A DNA stretch of 64,000 bases from CAXTSE01 sp964246985 (GCA_964246985.1 CAXTSE010000009.1:79466-143465); one strand, 5' to 3'; shown: positions 22,581-31,944, numbered from the stretch's first letter. The notes: generated from the sequence alone by a model not told the origin. Program-made: numbers and translations.

Positions 22581-23350
22581 CCGACTACGAGACGATCCTC
22601 ACCGAGACGCACGGACGTGTGGGACTGATCACCCTCGACCGCCCGACGGCACTGAACGCCCTCAACCGACAGCTGATGCTCGACGTGGTCGCGGCCGCCG
22701 AAGCCTTCGACGCCGACCCCGGGATCGGCGCGATCGTGCTGATCGGATCCGATCGCGCCTTCGCCGCCGGCGCGGACATCAGCGAGATGCGCGACCTCGG
22801 GAGCGACGACGTGGCCGGTGACCTGTTTCCCGCGTGGTCACGCTTCCCCGCGGTGCGCACCCCCACGATCGCGGCAGTGGCGGGCTACGCCCTCGGCGGC
22901 GGGTGCGAGCTGGCGATGATGTGCGACCTGATCATCGCGGCCGACAGCGCCCAGTTCGGCCAGCCCGAGATCAAGCTCGGCGTCATCCCCGGTCTCGGCG
23001 GCACGCAGCGCCTGACGCGCGCCATCGGCAAGGCGAAGGCGATGGACCTCGTGCTCACCGGCCGCTCGATCGGCGCCGATGAGGCGGAGCGCTGGGGGCT
23101 CGTCTCCCGCGTCGTCCCCGCCGCCGAGCTGCGCACCATCGCCCTCGCCGTCGCGACCGAGATCGCCGCGAAGCCGCTGCCGGTCGCGATCGCCGCGGCG
23201 GAGGCGGTCGATGCCGCGTACGAGCTGACTCTGGCCGGCGGGCTGGCCCACGAGCGGCAGAGCTTCGCGGCGATGTTCGACCTCGACGACCAGGCCGAGG
23301 GCATGACGGCGTTCCTCGAGAAGCGGGATCCCGACTTCCGTCACCGATGA
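22577..23350 (+). CDS. Enoyl-CoA hydratase
   Basis: 257 residues. Crotonase motifs FAAGADISEM, ALGGGCELAMMCD (first catalytic Glu) and GQPEIKLGVIPGLGGTQRL (second Glu) are complete, so it should hydrate trans-2-enoyl-CoA. AGGGAG (22565-22570) stands 6 bases before the ATG, which also overlaps the hydrolase stop. It is most like the short-chain EchA8-type enzymes and fits with the hydrolase in valine or fatty-acid breakdown. Confidence 0.9.
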   Translation: MTDYETILTETHGRVGLITLDRPTALNALNRQLMLDVVAAAEAFDADPGIGAIVLIGSDRAFAAGADISEMRDLGSDDVAGDLFPAWSRFPAVRTPTIAAVAGYALGGGCELAMMCDLIIAADSAQFGQPEIKLGVIPGLGGTQRLTRAIGKAKAMDLVLTGRSIGADEAERWGLVSRVVPAAELRTIALAVATEIAAKPLPVAIAAAEAVDAAYELTLAGGLAHERQSFAAMFDLDDQAEGMTAFLEKRDPDFRHR

Positions 23351-23380
23351 CGGCGGCGATCGACCCGACCGACGGGCGGG

Positions 23381-24034
23381 TCAGCTGACCGGGCGCTCCC
23401 GTCGCAGCCGACCCCCGAGGGCGCCCCACACCGTGAGCGCCAGGCCCGCGCCGAGAAGCACCCCGCCGATGTCATCCGTGAACCAGTGGACGTTCAGGTA
23501 CGTGCGGCTGATGGCCATGACGATCACCAGGACGACCGCCACCACACCCACCCATCGCCGTCCGACCAGCAGCGCCAGCACGACGACGACCGCCGCCAGG
23601 TTGGCGACGTGCCCCGACGGGTACGCGCTCAGCGTGACCGAGACGAGCTGGTCATCCGGACGGGGTCGCTCGAGGACCGACTTGATCACGTTGACCAGCG
23701 GAGCGCTGGCGATCCCGCACAGCAGCACCGCGACCGCGGCCCACGCGCGGCCACGGAACGCGAAGAGGATCGCGGTGACGACCGGGACGAGCACCCCGAC
23801 GATCACCTGGGCGCCCGCGTCGTTCAGGAAGCGAGACGCCGCGACGATCGCCGGAGTCGAGGTGTCGTTGCTGAACGCGTACCAGGCCGAGTCGATCGGA
23901 AGCGGGCCGTTGCCGAGCGCAACGATGACGAAACCGCCGACGACGCACAGGGCGATCGAGGCGAGGCCCGCGGCAAGCGCGCGACGCGAGCCGCCGCGCC
24001 GTGTCGCCGACGTCCGAGACTCGCGCGTCCTCAT
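23381..24034 (-). CDS. PAP2 family phosphatase
   Basis: 217 residues, six membrane helices. The three phosphatase motifs are intact: KSVLERPRP, YPSGH and SRTYLNVHWFTD. It probably dephosphorylates a lipid phosphate such as undecaprenyl diphosphate or phosphatidate on the outer face. TAGGAT (24041-24046) six bases before the ATG marks a leaderless start. It is divergent from dedA, another lipid-carrier-related membrane gene, and convergent with the hydratase; a short GACCCG/CGGGTC hairpin lies between at about 23362-23382. Confidence 0.88.
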   Translation of the reverse strand: MRTRESRTSATRRGGSRRALAAGLASIALCVVGGFVIVALGNGPLPIDSAWYAFSNDTSTPAIVAASRFLNDAGAQVIVGVLVPVVTAILFAFRGRAWAAVAVLLCGIASAPLVNVIKSVLERPRPDDQLVSVTLSAYPSGHVANLAAVVVVLALLVGRRWVGVVAVVLVIVMAISRTYLNVHWFTDDIGGVLLGAGLALTVWGALGGRLRRERPVS

Positions 24035-24093
24035 CGGGCGATCCTACGTCCGGCTGCGGCGGGCTGGCCGCGCGCGTCCGGCCAGGCGTCTCG

Positions 24094-24113
24094 AGGTTAG
24101 GGCACGCTAACCT
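24094..24113 (+). promoter_or_regulatory. Inverted repeat and -10 box before dedA
   Basis: AGGTTAG (24094-24100) and CTAACCT (24107-24113) form a perfect 7-bp inverted repeat with a 6-base spacer. The right arm contains TAACCT, six bases before ATG 24120. The arms equal the half-sites of the DtxR/IdeR iron box but with 5 extra bases between them. Confidence 0.5.
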
Positions 24114-24119
24114 GAACCC

Positions 24120-24830
24120 ATGACCGTCGCCGACCAGCTGGCCGCGTGGCTCGTCGACCTCGGCCCCGCGCTCTTCTACCTCGTCGTGTGGGGGCTCGTC
24201 TTCGCCGGCACCGCGGTGTTCGCGGGCGTCTTCATCCCGTTCCTCACGGGCGACGCCCTGCTGTTCGGCGCGGGACTCGTGACCGCCTCGTCCGACTCGC
24301 TGTCGATCTGGGTGCTCGCGATCGGCGTCGGCATCGCCGCGTTCGCCGGAGACCAGGTCGGGTTCGTCCTCGGCCGACGGCTCGGACGCCCGTACCTGAC
24401 CCGGCGACGCGGGCGCTGGGTCTCGTCCGCGATCCGCCGCACCGAGCGCTTCTACGAGCTGTTCGGGTGGTGGTCGGTCGTCGTGGCCCGCTACATCCCG
24501 TGGGGGCGCGTGTTCATCCCGCCCATCGCCGGGGTGGGCGGCATGTCCTACCTGCGCTTCGTCACCGCCAACCTCACCGGCGCGCTGAGCTGGGGGGTGC
24601 TCATCACGGTCGTCGGCTACCTCGCGGGGTCGAATCCCGAGGTCCGCCCCGTCGCCTACGTGATCGCGGGCGTCATGATCACCGCGTCGATCGTGGCCGG
24701 CATCCGCGCATGGCTCCTCGATCGGCGCGCCCGCGCCCAGGAGCCGGACGCGGCCGTGGGGACCGGGACCGACTCGAGCCCGACCTCGACCCCGACACCG
24801 GCGCCCGCGCGGGGCGGGGCCGAGCTCTGA
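24120..24830 (+). CDS. DedA family membrane protein
   Basis: 236 residues. DedA/SNARE-associated domain with about five helices; the family signature is seen in FIPFLTGDALLFGAGL, GDQVGFVLGRRLGR and RYIPWGRVFIPPIAGVGGMS (F/Y-x-R-x3-R/G-x-P type). DedA proteins move undecaprenyl phosphate or phosphatidylethanolamine across the membrane. The C-terminal 20 residues are a Thr/Pro-rich cytoplasmic tail. The start is set by the leaderless -10 box. Confidence 0.88.
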   Translation: MTVADQLAAWLVDLGPALFYLVVWGLVFAGTAVFAGVFIPFLTGDALLFGAGLVTASSDSLSIWVLAIGVGIAAFAGDQVGFVLGRRLGRPYLTRRRGRWVSSAIRRTERFYELFGWWSVVVARYIPWGRVFIPPIAGVGGMSYLRFVTANLTGALSWGVLITVVGYLAGSNPEVRPVAYVIAGVMITASIVAGIRAWLLDRRARAQEPDAAVGTGTDSSPTSTPTPAPARGGAEL

Positions 24831-25714
24831 CCGCCCCGCTCGCGTCGGACGCGCCGCTCGCGACGACCTCCCTGCAGCGCACCTACCGCTACCTGCGCCT
24901 CGCGATCGCCGGATGCGCGGGCGTCATCCTCGCCGCCGTCGCGATCGCCTCGGTGCAGCTCGGTGCCGTGCTCCCGTCGATCAGCGCCTACGCCTACTCG
25001 TCCGCGCGCACGCCGCTCACGGGCGCGCTGATCGCGGCCGCCATCGGCATGCTCGCCCTGTCGGGCCGTGGACTCGAGCGCGCGCTCATCGACGCCGCAG
25101 CCGTCGTGGCCCCGCTCGTCGCGCTGGTGCCCACGCGCATCGAGCCGGGCACGGTGCCCGGCCTCGACGTCTCCTGCGGCACGGGCGACAGCTGCGTGCC
25201 CGACTCCTCCCTGGCGGACATCGACACCGGCATCCTCACCTACCTGGTCGTCGGCACGATCGGGCTCGTCGCCGCGGTGCTGGTGGCGCGCCTGCAGAGC
25301 ACGCTGCGTGCGTCCACCCCGTCCCTGCTCGCGGCTCTCGCCGTCGTCATCGTGGTCGGGGTGCTGTGGCTGGCCGCTCGACCGTTCCTGGAGGAGTGGG
25401 TGCACCTCATCGCCGCCGCCGTCTTCTTCGCCCTGATCGCCGCGGTGGCGCTCCGCAGCATCCGCCCCTTCGACGGCGAGAAGCCGCGCAGTCGCGGGGT
25501 GCAGCTCGCCTTCGGGGCGATCGGCGTGGGGATCGCCGCCGACGTCGTCGCGCTCATCCTGGTCGGGGCGTTCGCGGGCGGCCCGACCGTCGCGGTGCTC
25601 GTCCTCGAGGTCGTCGCCCTGGCCCTGTTCACAGCCTTCTGGCTGCTCCAGTCCGGCCGCACCTGGGATTCAGCCGATCCCGCGTTCGTGCGCGCGCCGG
25701 CGGTCGGATCCTGA
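24710..25714 (+). CDS. Multi-pass membrane protein, DUF998-like
   Basis: The convincing protein begins near LATTSLQRTYRYLRLAIAGC (about base 24855) and has about seven membrane helices with one Cys-containing loop (SCGTGDSCVPD). The size and topology resemble DUF998 proteins; the assignment is moderate. The start is uncertain: the only usual start codon upstream is ATG 24710, which would add 40 Arg-rich residues overlapping dedA by 121 bases; a CTG at 24826, or GTG further in, could be used instead. It follows dedA without a gap and is probably cotranscribed. Confidence 0.65.
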   Translation: MAPRSARPRPGAGRGRGDRDRLEPDLDPDTGARAGRGRALTAPLASDAPLATTSLQRTYRYLRLAIAGCAGVILAAVAIASVQLGAVLPSISAYAYSSARTPLTGALIAAAIGMLALSGRGLERALIDAAAVVAPLVALVPTRIEPGTVPGLDVSCGTGDSCVPDSSLADIDTGILTYLVVGTIGLVAAVLVARLQSTLRASTPSLLAALAVVIVVGVLWLAARPFLEEWVHLIAAAVFFALIAAVALRSIRPFDGEKPRSRGVQLAFGAIGVGIAADVVALILVGAFAGGPTVAVLVLEVVALALFTAFWLLQSGRTWDSADPAFVRAPAVGS

Positions 25715-25766
25715 GCGCAGCCTCCGATTCACACGACCCGCCCGGCGGATGCGCTGTGCTGGCGGC

Positions 25767-25985
25767 ATGACGAACGCATCCGACCCAGCAGACACGTCCG
25801 CGGCAGCGGCGACCCCGACCCACGACGACCTGGCGCCGGCAGCGCCGGACGTCGACGAGGAGGCGCACCGCGGCGACGACGTCGGCGACCAGTTCGCGAT
25901 CGGGCTCGCCAGCTCGAGCACCGGCGGTGCCGCGGCGGCGGTCGAGCCCCAGGCCGACCCGCCCCTGCCGGGCGAGAGCGACTGA
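25767..25985 (+). CDS. Small acidic hypothetical protein
   Basis: 72 residues rich in Ala, Asp, Pro and Thr (MTNASDPADTSAAAATPTHD start), without hydrophobic segments. Not recognised; probably intrinsically disordered. A bidirectional hairpin follows. Confidence 0.5.
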   Translation: MTNASDPADTSAAAATPTHDDLAPAAPDVDEEAHRGDDVGDQFAIGLASSSTGGAAAAVEPQADPPLPGESD

Positions 25986-26002
25986 CGAGAGCGCTTCACG
26001 AC

Positions 26003-26040
26003 GACGGCTGCCGCCGATCGCGAGACCGGGGGCAGCCGTC
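26003..26040. terminator. Bidirectional terminator before the surface-protein stop
   Basis: GACGGCTGCC (26003-26012) pairs with GGCAGCCGTC (26031-26040), between two convergent genes. Confidence 0.6.
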
Positions 26041-26055
26041 GACTCGGCCCGTGGA

Positions 26056-29000
26056 TCAGCCGACGAGCAGGTGGGCTCCGCGGCGACGACGACGAGCGCC
26101 GACCAGGAGGCCGAGTCCCGTGAGCAGCAGCGCGCCGGCGGCGGCCGTCGCTCCGACGGGCAGGCCGGAGCCGGTGACCGCCAGCCCGGTCGCCGCGCTG
26201 GTGACGGGCACGGCCGCGACGGTGATCGCGATCCGGCTGCCCGTCGAGGCGCTGTAGGTGGCGTCGCCCGAGTAGTACGGAGTCACGCCCGTGGTTCCGA
26301 GCGCGAGCGGCCCGGCCGTGCAGGTGCGGGTCGGCAGCGTCGTGGTGCAGAGCACGGTGCCGTTGTCGTCACGGAACTGGACCGTTCCCGTCGCCCCGGC
26401 CGGGATGCCGGTGACCGTCACCGGCACCTGCTGGCCGACCGTCGCGCTGGCCGGAGCCGTCGCCACGGGAGTGGACGGCGCCGGGTCGACCTGGATCGTC
26501 AGCGGGGCCGACGTCGAGCCCTGGTTGTTCGTGTCGCCCGAGTAGACGGCCACGATCTGGTGCGTGCCCACGGGGAGGGTGGCCGGCAGGTCGCAGCTGG
26601 TCGCCGGCAGCGTCGTCGTGCAGAGCACGGTGCCGCTCGGGTCGCGGAACTCGACCGTGCCGGTCGCGGCGGTCGCACCGGTCGGCAGACCGGTCGCCGC
26701 GACGGCGATCGGCGTGCCGAAGACGGCGGTCGCCCCACCCGGCGCCGTGGCGGTCACGGTGGTCGGCCTGGCGACGACCGACAGCGCGGCCGGAGCCGAC
26801 GTGGCGCCGGCGTGGTTGGTGTCGCCCGAGTAGACGCCGGTGATGGCGTAGGTGCCCACCGGCAGCCCGGCCGGAGCGGTGCATGACGTGGCCGGCAGCG
26901 TCGCCGTGCAGAGCACGGTGCCGTCTGCGGCGCGGAACTCGACGGTGCCCGTAGATCCCGCGGTGATGCCGAACACGGTGAGCGTGGCCGGTGTGCCGAA
27001 GACGCTCGACCCGCCCGTGGTGACGGTGATCGTGCCGGGGATGGCCGTGGTCACCTCGAGGTCGGCGGGCGCCGACGTCGAGCCCGCGTGGTTGGCGTCG
27101 CCGCTGTAGACGGCGGTCACCGTGTAGTCGCCGACCGGCAAGGTCACCGACGTCTGGCAGGCGTTCGCCGGCAGGGTCGTCGAGCAGAGGACGGTGCCGT
27201 CGGCCGCGCGGAACTCCACGGTGCCCGTCGCGCCGGCCGGGAGGCCGGTGCCGGTGACGGTGGCGGGAGTGCCGTAGGGAACGCTGCCGCCGTTGCTGAC
27301 GGTGACGCCAACCGCGGTGGCCGCGCGGGTGACCTGAAGAGGCTCGGCCGTCGAGCTGGATCCCGTGTGGTTGGCGTCGCCCAGATAGACGGCGGTCACC
27401 GAATAGGTGCCGACGGCCAGCGTGGTCGAGGTCGCGCAGTCGAGGTCGGGCAGTGTCGCGGCGCAGAGCACCGTGCCATCAGCCGCGCGGAACTCGACAG
27501 TGCCGGTGGCACCGGCGGGCAGACCGCCCGCGAGGAGGGTCGACGGCGTGCCGTAGGCGACCGACGCCGGCGTGACGGTGAGCGTCACAGCAGTCGTGGC
27601 GGCCGCGACCGTGAGAGCCTCGGGGCCGTCGGCGGCCGACGTGTGCCGGGCGTCGCCGGAGTAGGTCGCCGTCACCTGGTAGCTGCCGACGGGCAGAGTG
27701 GCCGAGGTGGAGCAGCTCCACGGTGCGCCGGTCGCCGCGCAGAGCACGCTGCCGTCGGCAGCGCGGTATGTGACGGTCCCGGTCGCCCCTGCGGGCACAC
27801 CGCTCACCGTCAGCGAGGAGGTCTGGCCGTAGGTGAGCGAGGGCGTGACGACGGTCTCGGAGATCGTCACCGGGATGAGCACGACCTCGAGGTCGATGGG
27901 CGCGGCGGTCGAGGGAGCGTTGCGTGCGTCGCCGCTGTAGGTCGCGGTGATCGAGTAGGTGCCGACCGCGAGGGTGGCGGGAGTCGCGCAGGTCCACGGG
28001 GCGGCCGACGACGTGCACACGAGCACCCCGTTCTGGTCGCGGTACTCGACGGTGCCGGTGGCGCCGGCGGGGACACCGGTGACGCTCAGGGTCGGCGTCT
28101 CGCCGTAGGTGATGGATGCGTCGCTGATGGCCGAGACGATGGTGCTGGTGCGCTTCGTCACCTCGAGCGCCGTCGGCGCGCTGGTGGACGCCGCGTGGCT
28201 GGCGTCGCCCGAGTAGACGGCGGTCACCTGGTAGGTGCCGACGGCCAGGGTCGTCGCGGTGTCGCAGTCCGTGTCGGGGAGCGTCGCGGTGCAGAGCACC
28301 GTGCCGTCCGCCGCGCGGAACTCGACGGTGCCCGTGGCGCCGGCCGGAAGCGAGCCGGCGGTGAGGGTCGACGGGGATCCGTACTCCACCGTGGCGGGCG
28401 CGATGGTCAGCGTCACCGCGGTGGAGGCCGCTGTGACCTGGATCGTGACGGTCGACGACGCGACGCCGCCGCGCCCGTCCGAGACCTGGTAGGTGAAGCT
28501 GTCGGATCCCGTGTAGCCCGCGGTGGGCGTGTACTGGAAGGTGCCGTCGCCCAGGGTGACCACGGTGCCGTGCGCCGGAGTGCTGGTCGACGTCGCCGTG
28601 AGGGTGTCGCCGTCGGGGTCGGTGTCGCCGGTGCGGGCGTCGACGATGACCGGGGTGCCGGCCGTCGTGGTGGCCGTGTCGGCGACCGCGGTGGGCGCCG
28701 AGTTGATGCTCGTCAGAGTGACGTTCGCCGGAGCGGACCCGCCGCGCGCATCCTGCACCATGTAGCTGAACACCTCGGTCTGTCCGACGGGCAGTCCAGC
28801 CGGCGGCGGGGTGTACGTGATGGCGCCGCCGGCGAGGGTGACGGTGCCGCCCTTGGAGGTCGTCGCCGTGCCCGAACCGGACACGACGGTGCCGTTGACC
28901 GTGACGCTGCGGATGCTGAGGGCGTCGCCGTTCGCGTCCGTGTCGTTGCCGAGCACGGGGACGGCCGTCGGCACGGAGTGGCTCACGTTGCGGGTGTCGT

Positions 29001-30891
29001 CGACCGCGACGGGCACGGTGTTGACGACATCGACGCGCACGACGCCGGTGGTGCGGTTGCCGGCCGAGTCCTGGACCGTGTAGGTGAAGACATCGCGACC
29101 CGCGAAGCCGGGGTTCGGGGTGTACGTGACCGTGCCGCCCGAGACGACGACGGTGCCGCCGGCTGCATCGGTGACGTCGACGAGCGTGATCGTGTCGTTC
29201 TCGGGATCGGTGGCGCCGCCGAGGACGTTGACCGAGATGCTCGGGGTCGTGGTCGTCGGGGTGATCGAGACGACGCGGCTCGGGGCGACAGGCGGCTGGT
29301 TGGTGGCACCCGCGGCGGGGACGACGTTGACGACCACGTTGCTGACCGAGGCGTTGCGGGCCTGGGTCGTCTTGCCGCGGTAGGTCAGGTCGGCGACGTT
29401 CACGATGCCCTGCGCGGCGACGGCGCCCGTGATGACGGCGTCGAATCCGACGGTGTGGACGGCGACCGCGGGGGTCGCGGGGTTGTAGGTGGCCACGTCG
29501 CCGCCGAGGGCTGCGTTGGCTCCGATGCCCACACGCCCGGTGATGGCACCGCCGTTGGGTCCGACCGCGAAGTCGGCCTGGTCGTCGCCCGCCGCATCCG
29601 TGCGGGACGTGCCGTCGATGGTGATCGAGCCGGGCACGTAGACCGTGCCGGTCGGGATCGCGTCGAAGAAGGTCGACTCGGCGGAGGTGTCGAGTCCATC
29701 GTTGCGCATCGAGACGGAGTAGCGGATCGTGTCGCCGATGTCGAAGAGGCCGTTGGAGTTCACGTCGTTCTGCAGCGTCGCGGTCTTGGTGCCGTTGAGC
29801 TTCGGGTCGTACAGCTCGGTGGCGAAGGTGATGATGCCGGGGTAGTACGTCTCCGAGGCCGTGTTGACGGTGATGCTCGCGCTCGTCGCCCCGTTCGGCA
29901 CCAGGTTGTCGGGCGCCTGGAACAGGTCCGCATCCATGCCGAGCTGGTTGGTGTAGGCCGGGTTGCGGCCCGCCACCTGCGCGCCGCGGTTGCTGATCGT
30001 CGAGTTGAAGACGTCGTTGACCGGGTTCAGCCCGTCGGTGAGAGCGGTGCCGTTGAGGGTCATCGAGTCTCCGACGGAACCCCGGTCGCCCTCCCAGACC
30101 ACGGCGCCGACGGTGGTCTTCACCGTGCCGGCGGGAGGCGTCAGGAAGCCGTTGACTGTGAACGTGGCGGTGTTGTCCGAGGCGGGGTTGGTCTGGATGA
30201 TGCCGAAGCCCTTGAAGATGGTCAGGTTGCGCATGGCGGCCGACGGGTCGGCCACGGCGACGACGAGTGCCCAGCCCGCGTAGTTGTCGGTGTTGCCGCT
30301 GCTCGACTGCACGTTCGCGACGGTGTAGACGCCCGAGCCGGCGGCCTTCACAGTGTCGGTGACGTCGACGTAGCCCTGGTAGCCGACCGCCCCGCTGCCC
30401 GCGTTGACATCCACCGAGCCCGTGAGGGCCTGCGTCGTCGTTCCCGCGCCGTTCGGGACGGTGAAGCGGACGTTGCCGCGCAGCGCGGGGTCGGCGTTGG
30501 CGGTGCCCGAGGTCGTCGGGGTACGGCCGCTCCAGACCAGGGCGGCGAAGAGCACGGAGCCGTCCGTCGGCACCGTGAGCGTGGCCGACGACGAGTTGAA
30601 GGTGCCCGCATCGCTGTCGACGTCGACGAAGCGCGAGGTGAAGTCGTTGTTCTTGGAGCCACCCGCGGTGGCGCTCTGGGCCGTCGTGCAGGTCGCGCTG
30701 GTGACGCACGTCTCGAGGGTGTTGGCCGCCATGATGATGTCGCCGTTCACGTTGGTGGTGAACACGCGCGAGAACGGCGAGGTGATCGCGGCGCTGGCGG
30801 GCTCGGACGCGACGATGCCGCCGGCGAGCAGGCCGCCGAGGACGCTGGCGACGAGGGCGAGCACGGCGAATCGACGGGCGCGACGGAACAT
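26056..30891 (-). CDS. Large cell-wall-anchored surface protein with eight Ig-like repeats
   Basis: 1611 residues. Signal peptide at 1-35 (ends PASAA). Residues about 35-520 are a beta-rich adhesin-like region with a DUF11-type domain (GDTIRYSVSMRNDGL). About 520-815 hold three cadherin-like/Big_9 domains (DTDANGDAL, DTDPDGDTL, FTYQVSDGRGGV). About 815-1550 hold eight Ig-like repeats of about 91 residues with GATGTVEFRAADGTVLC and AVYSGDANH motifs; every repeat has a C-x8-C pair. The C terminus is LAVTG, a hydrophobic helix and RRRRR, a class E sortase signal. Likely an adhesin or S-layer-like fibre. Monocistronic, 164 bases of leader region upstream. Confidence 0.9.
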   Translation of the reverse strand: MFRRARRFAVLALVASVLGGLLAGGIVASEPASAAITSPFSRVFTTNVNGDIIMAANTLETCVTSATCTTAQSATAGGSKNNDFTSRFVDVDSDAGTFNSSSATLTVPTDGSVLFAALVWSGRTPTTSGTANADPALRGNVRFTVPNGAGTTTQALTGSVDVNAGSGAVGYQGYVDVTDTVKAAGSGVYTVANVQSSSGNTDNYAGWALVVAVADPSAAMRNLTIFKGFGIIQTNPASDNTATFTVNGFLTPPAGTVKTTVGAVVWEGDRGSVGDSMTLNGTALTDGLNPVNDVFNSTISNRGAQVAGRNPAYTNQLGMDADLFQAPDNLVPNGATSASITVNTASETYYPGIITFATELYDPKLNGTKTATLQNDVNSNGLFDIGDTIRYSVSMRNDGLDTSAESTFFDAIPTGTVYVPGSITIDGTSRTDAAGDDQADFAVGPNGGAITGRVGIGANAALGGDVATYNPATPAVAVHTVGFDAVITGAVAAQGIVNVADLTYRGKTTQARNASVSNVVVNVVPAAGATNQPPVAPSRVVSITPTTTTPSISVNVLGGATDPENDTITLVDVTDAAGGTVVVSGGTVTYTPNPGFAGRDVFTYTVQDSAGNRTTGVVRVDVVNTVPVAVDDTRNVSHSVPTAVPVLGNDTDANGDALSIRSVTVNGTVVSGSGTATTSKGGTVTLAGGAITYTPPPAGLPVGQTEVFSYMVQDARGGSAPANVTLTSINSAPTAVADTATTTAGTPVIVDARTGDTDPDGDTLTATSTSTPAHGTVVTLGDGTFQYTPTAGYTGSDSFTYQVSDGRGGVASSTVTIQVTAASTAVTLTIAPATVEYGSPSTLTAGSLPAGATGTVEFRAADGTVLCTATLPDTDCDTATTLAVGTYQVTAVYSGDASHAASTSAPTALEVTKRTSTIVSAISDASITYGETPTLSVTGVPAGATGTVEYRDQNGVLVCTSSAAPWTCATPATLAVGTYSITATYSGDARNAPSTAAPIDLEVVLIPVTISETVVTPSLTYGQTSSLTVSGVPAGATGTVTYRAADGSVLCAATGAPWSCSTSATLPVGSYQVTATYSGDARHTSAADGPEALTVAAATTAVTLTVTPASVAYGTPSTLLAGGLPAGATGTVEFRAADGTVLCAATLPDLDCATSTTLAVGTYSVTAVYLGDANHTGSSSTAEPLQVTRAATAVGVTVSNGGSVPYGTPATVTGTGLPAGATGTVEFRAADGTVLCSTTLPANACQTSVTLPVGDYTVTAVYSGDANHAGSTSAPADLEVTTAIPGTITVTTGGSSVFGTPATLTVFGITAGSTGTVEFRAADGTVLCTATLPATSCTAPAGLPVGTYAITGVYSGDTNHAGATSAPAALSVVARPTTVTATAPGGATAVFGTPIAVAATGLPTGATAATGTVEFRDPSGTVLCTTTLPATSCDLPATLPVGTHQIVAVYSGDTNNQGSTSAPLTIQVDPAPSTPVATAPASATVGQQVPVTVTGIPAGATGTVQFRDDNGTVLCTTTLPTRTCTAGPLALGTTGVTPYYSGDATYSASTGSRIAITVAAVPVTSAATGLAVTGSGLPVGATAAAGALLLTGLGLLVGARRRRRGAHLLVG

Positions 30892-31055
30892 AGAGGTACT
30901 CCAGAAGGAAGGCCGCGGCTCGATTTCGGATTCGGACGTGAGCTAGGTGCGGCTCCCACGTCGGCTTCTCCACCGTATCGACGGCGCCGCGCTCAGCCCA
31001 GACATCGCTGTACCCCAGAGGGGGTCGCCCCCACGCGGGAGGCAGAACCGCTGGT

Positions 31056-31841
31056 CTAGCCCTGTTCGGGGGTCTCTGCGGGGCGCCGGACCAGAGTGAA
31101 GTGGTCCCGCTCCGCGGCCGCATGGAAGCCGCGCGCATCGAACATCACCCGGCGGCCGGTGAACGAGTCGGCCTCGGACTCGGCGGCCGTCCGCCGTGGA
31201 TAGCCCTCGATGTGTCGTGCTCCGCGGGCAGCGCCGTCTGCGACGACGCGATCGAGCAGGGCCGAGGCGATGCCATGCCCGCGATAGGGCGGGGCGATGA
31301 CGAAGCAGGACACGCCGGCGACCGAGTCGGGTGCCGGACCGCCCGGATCGACGCCGTCGTACTTCGCATAGGTCGACCGGAGCGACGCATTGACCCAGCC
31401 CACGGCTCGGCCGTCGACATACGCGAGGTAGCCCCGCGTCGCGCCTGAGCGCAATCGCTCGACCATCTCCGCGCGCACGGCTCGCCAGGGGCGCTCGGGA
31501 CCATCACCCGAGTGGGGATGCAGGCAGTAGCAGGATCCCCAGTCGGGATTGTCGGGGAAGGCATCTCGGTCGAACAGTCGCAGCCAGTCGTCGATGCGAT
31601 CCGCCGAGACAGGATGAACGTCGATCGTGCCGATCGAGGGTCGCCGACCGACAGGGCCGTCCGCGCGCACCGACGCCTCCGCGAAGTTGCGCGCCCAGAT
31701 GCGGAGCTCGTCGTCGGGGTAGGCGACGTCATGGGTCGCGCGCACGTGCGCGACGAACCGGTCGACGAGCGTCTCGACAGACGAGTCCCCCTCGCCCTCG
31801 GCGTCGAGCCGCACGTCGCCGTCGAAGCACCCGATCCACAT
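31056..31841 (-). CDS. GNAT family N-acetyltransferase
   Basis: 261 residues from ATG 31841. The GNAT core is C-terminal: YLAYVDGRAVGWVNAS, VSCFVIAPPYRGHGIASALL (the R/Q-x-x-G-x-G/A acetyl-CoA loop, here RGHGIA) and a final RRVMFDARGFH. It has a Cys/His-rich stretch (SCYCLHPHSG) seen in this subfamily. The substrate is unknown. GAGGGGG before ATG 31841 favours this start over a GTG at 31889 that would add 16 residues. Convergent with nothing; it lies downstream of tRNA-Ser and its terminator. Confidence 0.8.
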   Translation of the reverse strand: MWIGCFDGDVRLDAEGEGDSSVETLVDRFVAHVRATHDVAYPDDELRIWARNFAEASVRADGPVGRRPSIGTIDVHPVSADRIDDWLRLFDRDAFPDNPDWGSCYCLHPHSGDGPERPWRAVRAEMVERLRSGATRGYLAYVDGRAVGWVNASLRSTYAKYDGVDPGGPAPDSVAGVSCFVIAPPYRGHGIASALLDRVVADGAARGARHIEGYPRRTAAESEADSFTGRRVMFDARGFHAAAERDHFTLVRRPAETPEQG

Positions 31842-31913
31842 CGCGGCCCCCTCGCCGGGACGCCACAAGGCTGTCCCTCTCCCGACCACGGTATGCCGGG
31901 CCGGCGACGGAGG

Positions 31914-31944
31914 GCAAAGAAAACTCCCCGGCAGGCCGGGGAGT
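31914..31944 (-). terminator. Rho-independent terminator of tRNA-Ser(GCT)
   Basis: ACTCCCCGGC (31923-31932) pairs with GCCGGGGAGT (31935-31944) and is followed on the minus strand by TTTTCTTT; a textbook terminator 5 bases after the tRNA. Confidence 0.88.

Noticed and set aside
24094..24113. A true DtxR/IdeR box
   Set aside because: The arms match but the 6-base spacer does not fit the 19-base consensus; kept only as a possible variant.
27088..31059. A 1323-codon open frame on the plus strand, opposite the surface protein
   Set aside because: It mirrors the GC-rich repeats of the minus-strand gene; composition is Arg/Gly/Ala-rich, without domains, and the minus-strand frame has signal peptide, repeats and sortase signal.
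27479..31138. A 1219-codon minus-strand frame shifted against the surface protein
   Set aside because: Arg/His-rich low-complexity translation typical of an out-of-frame reading of GC-rich repeats.
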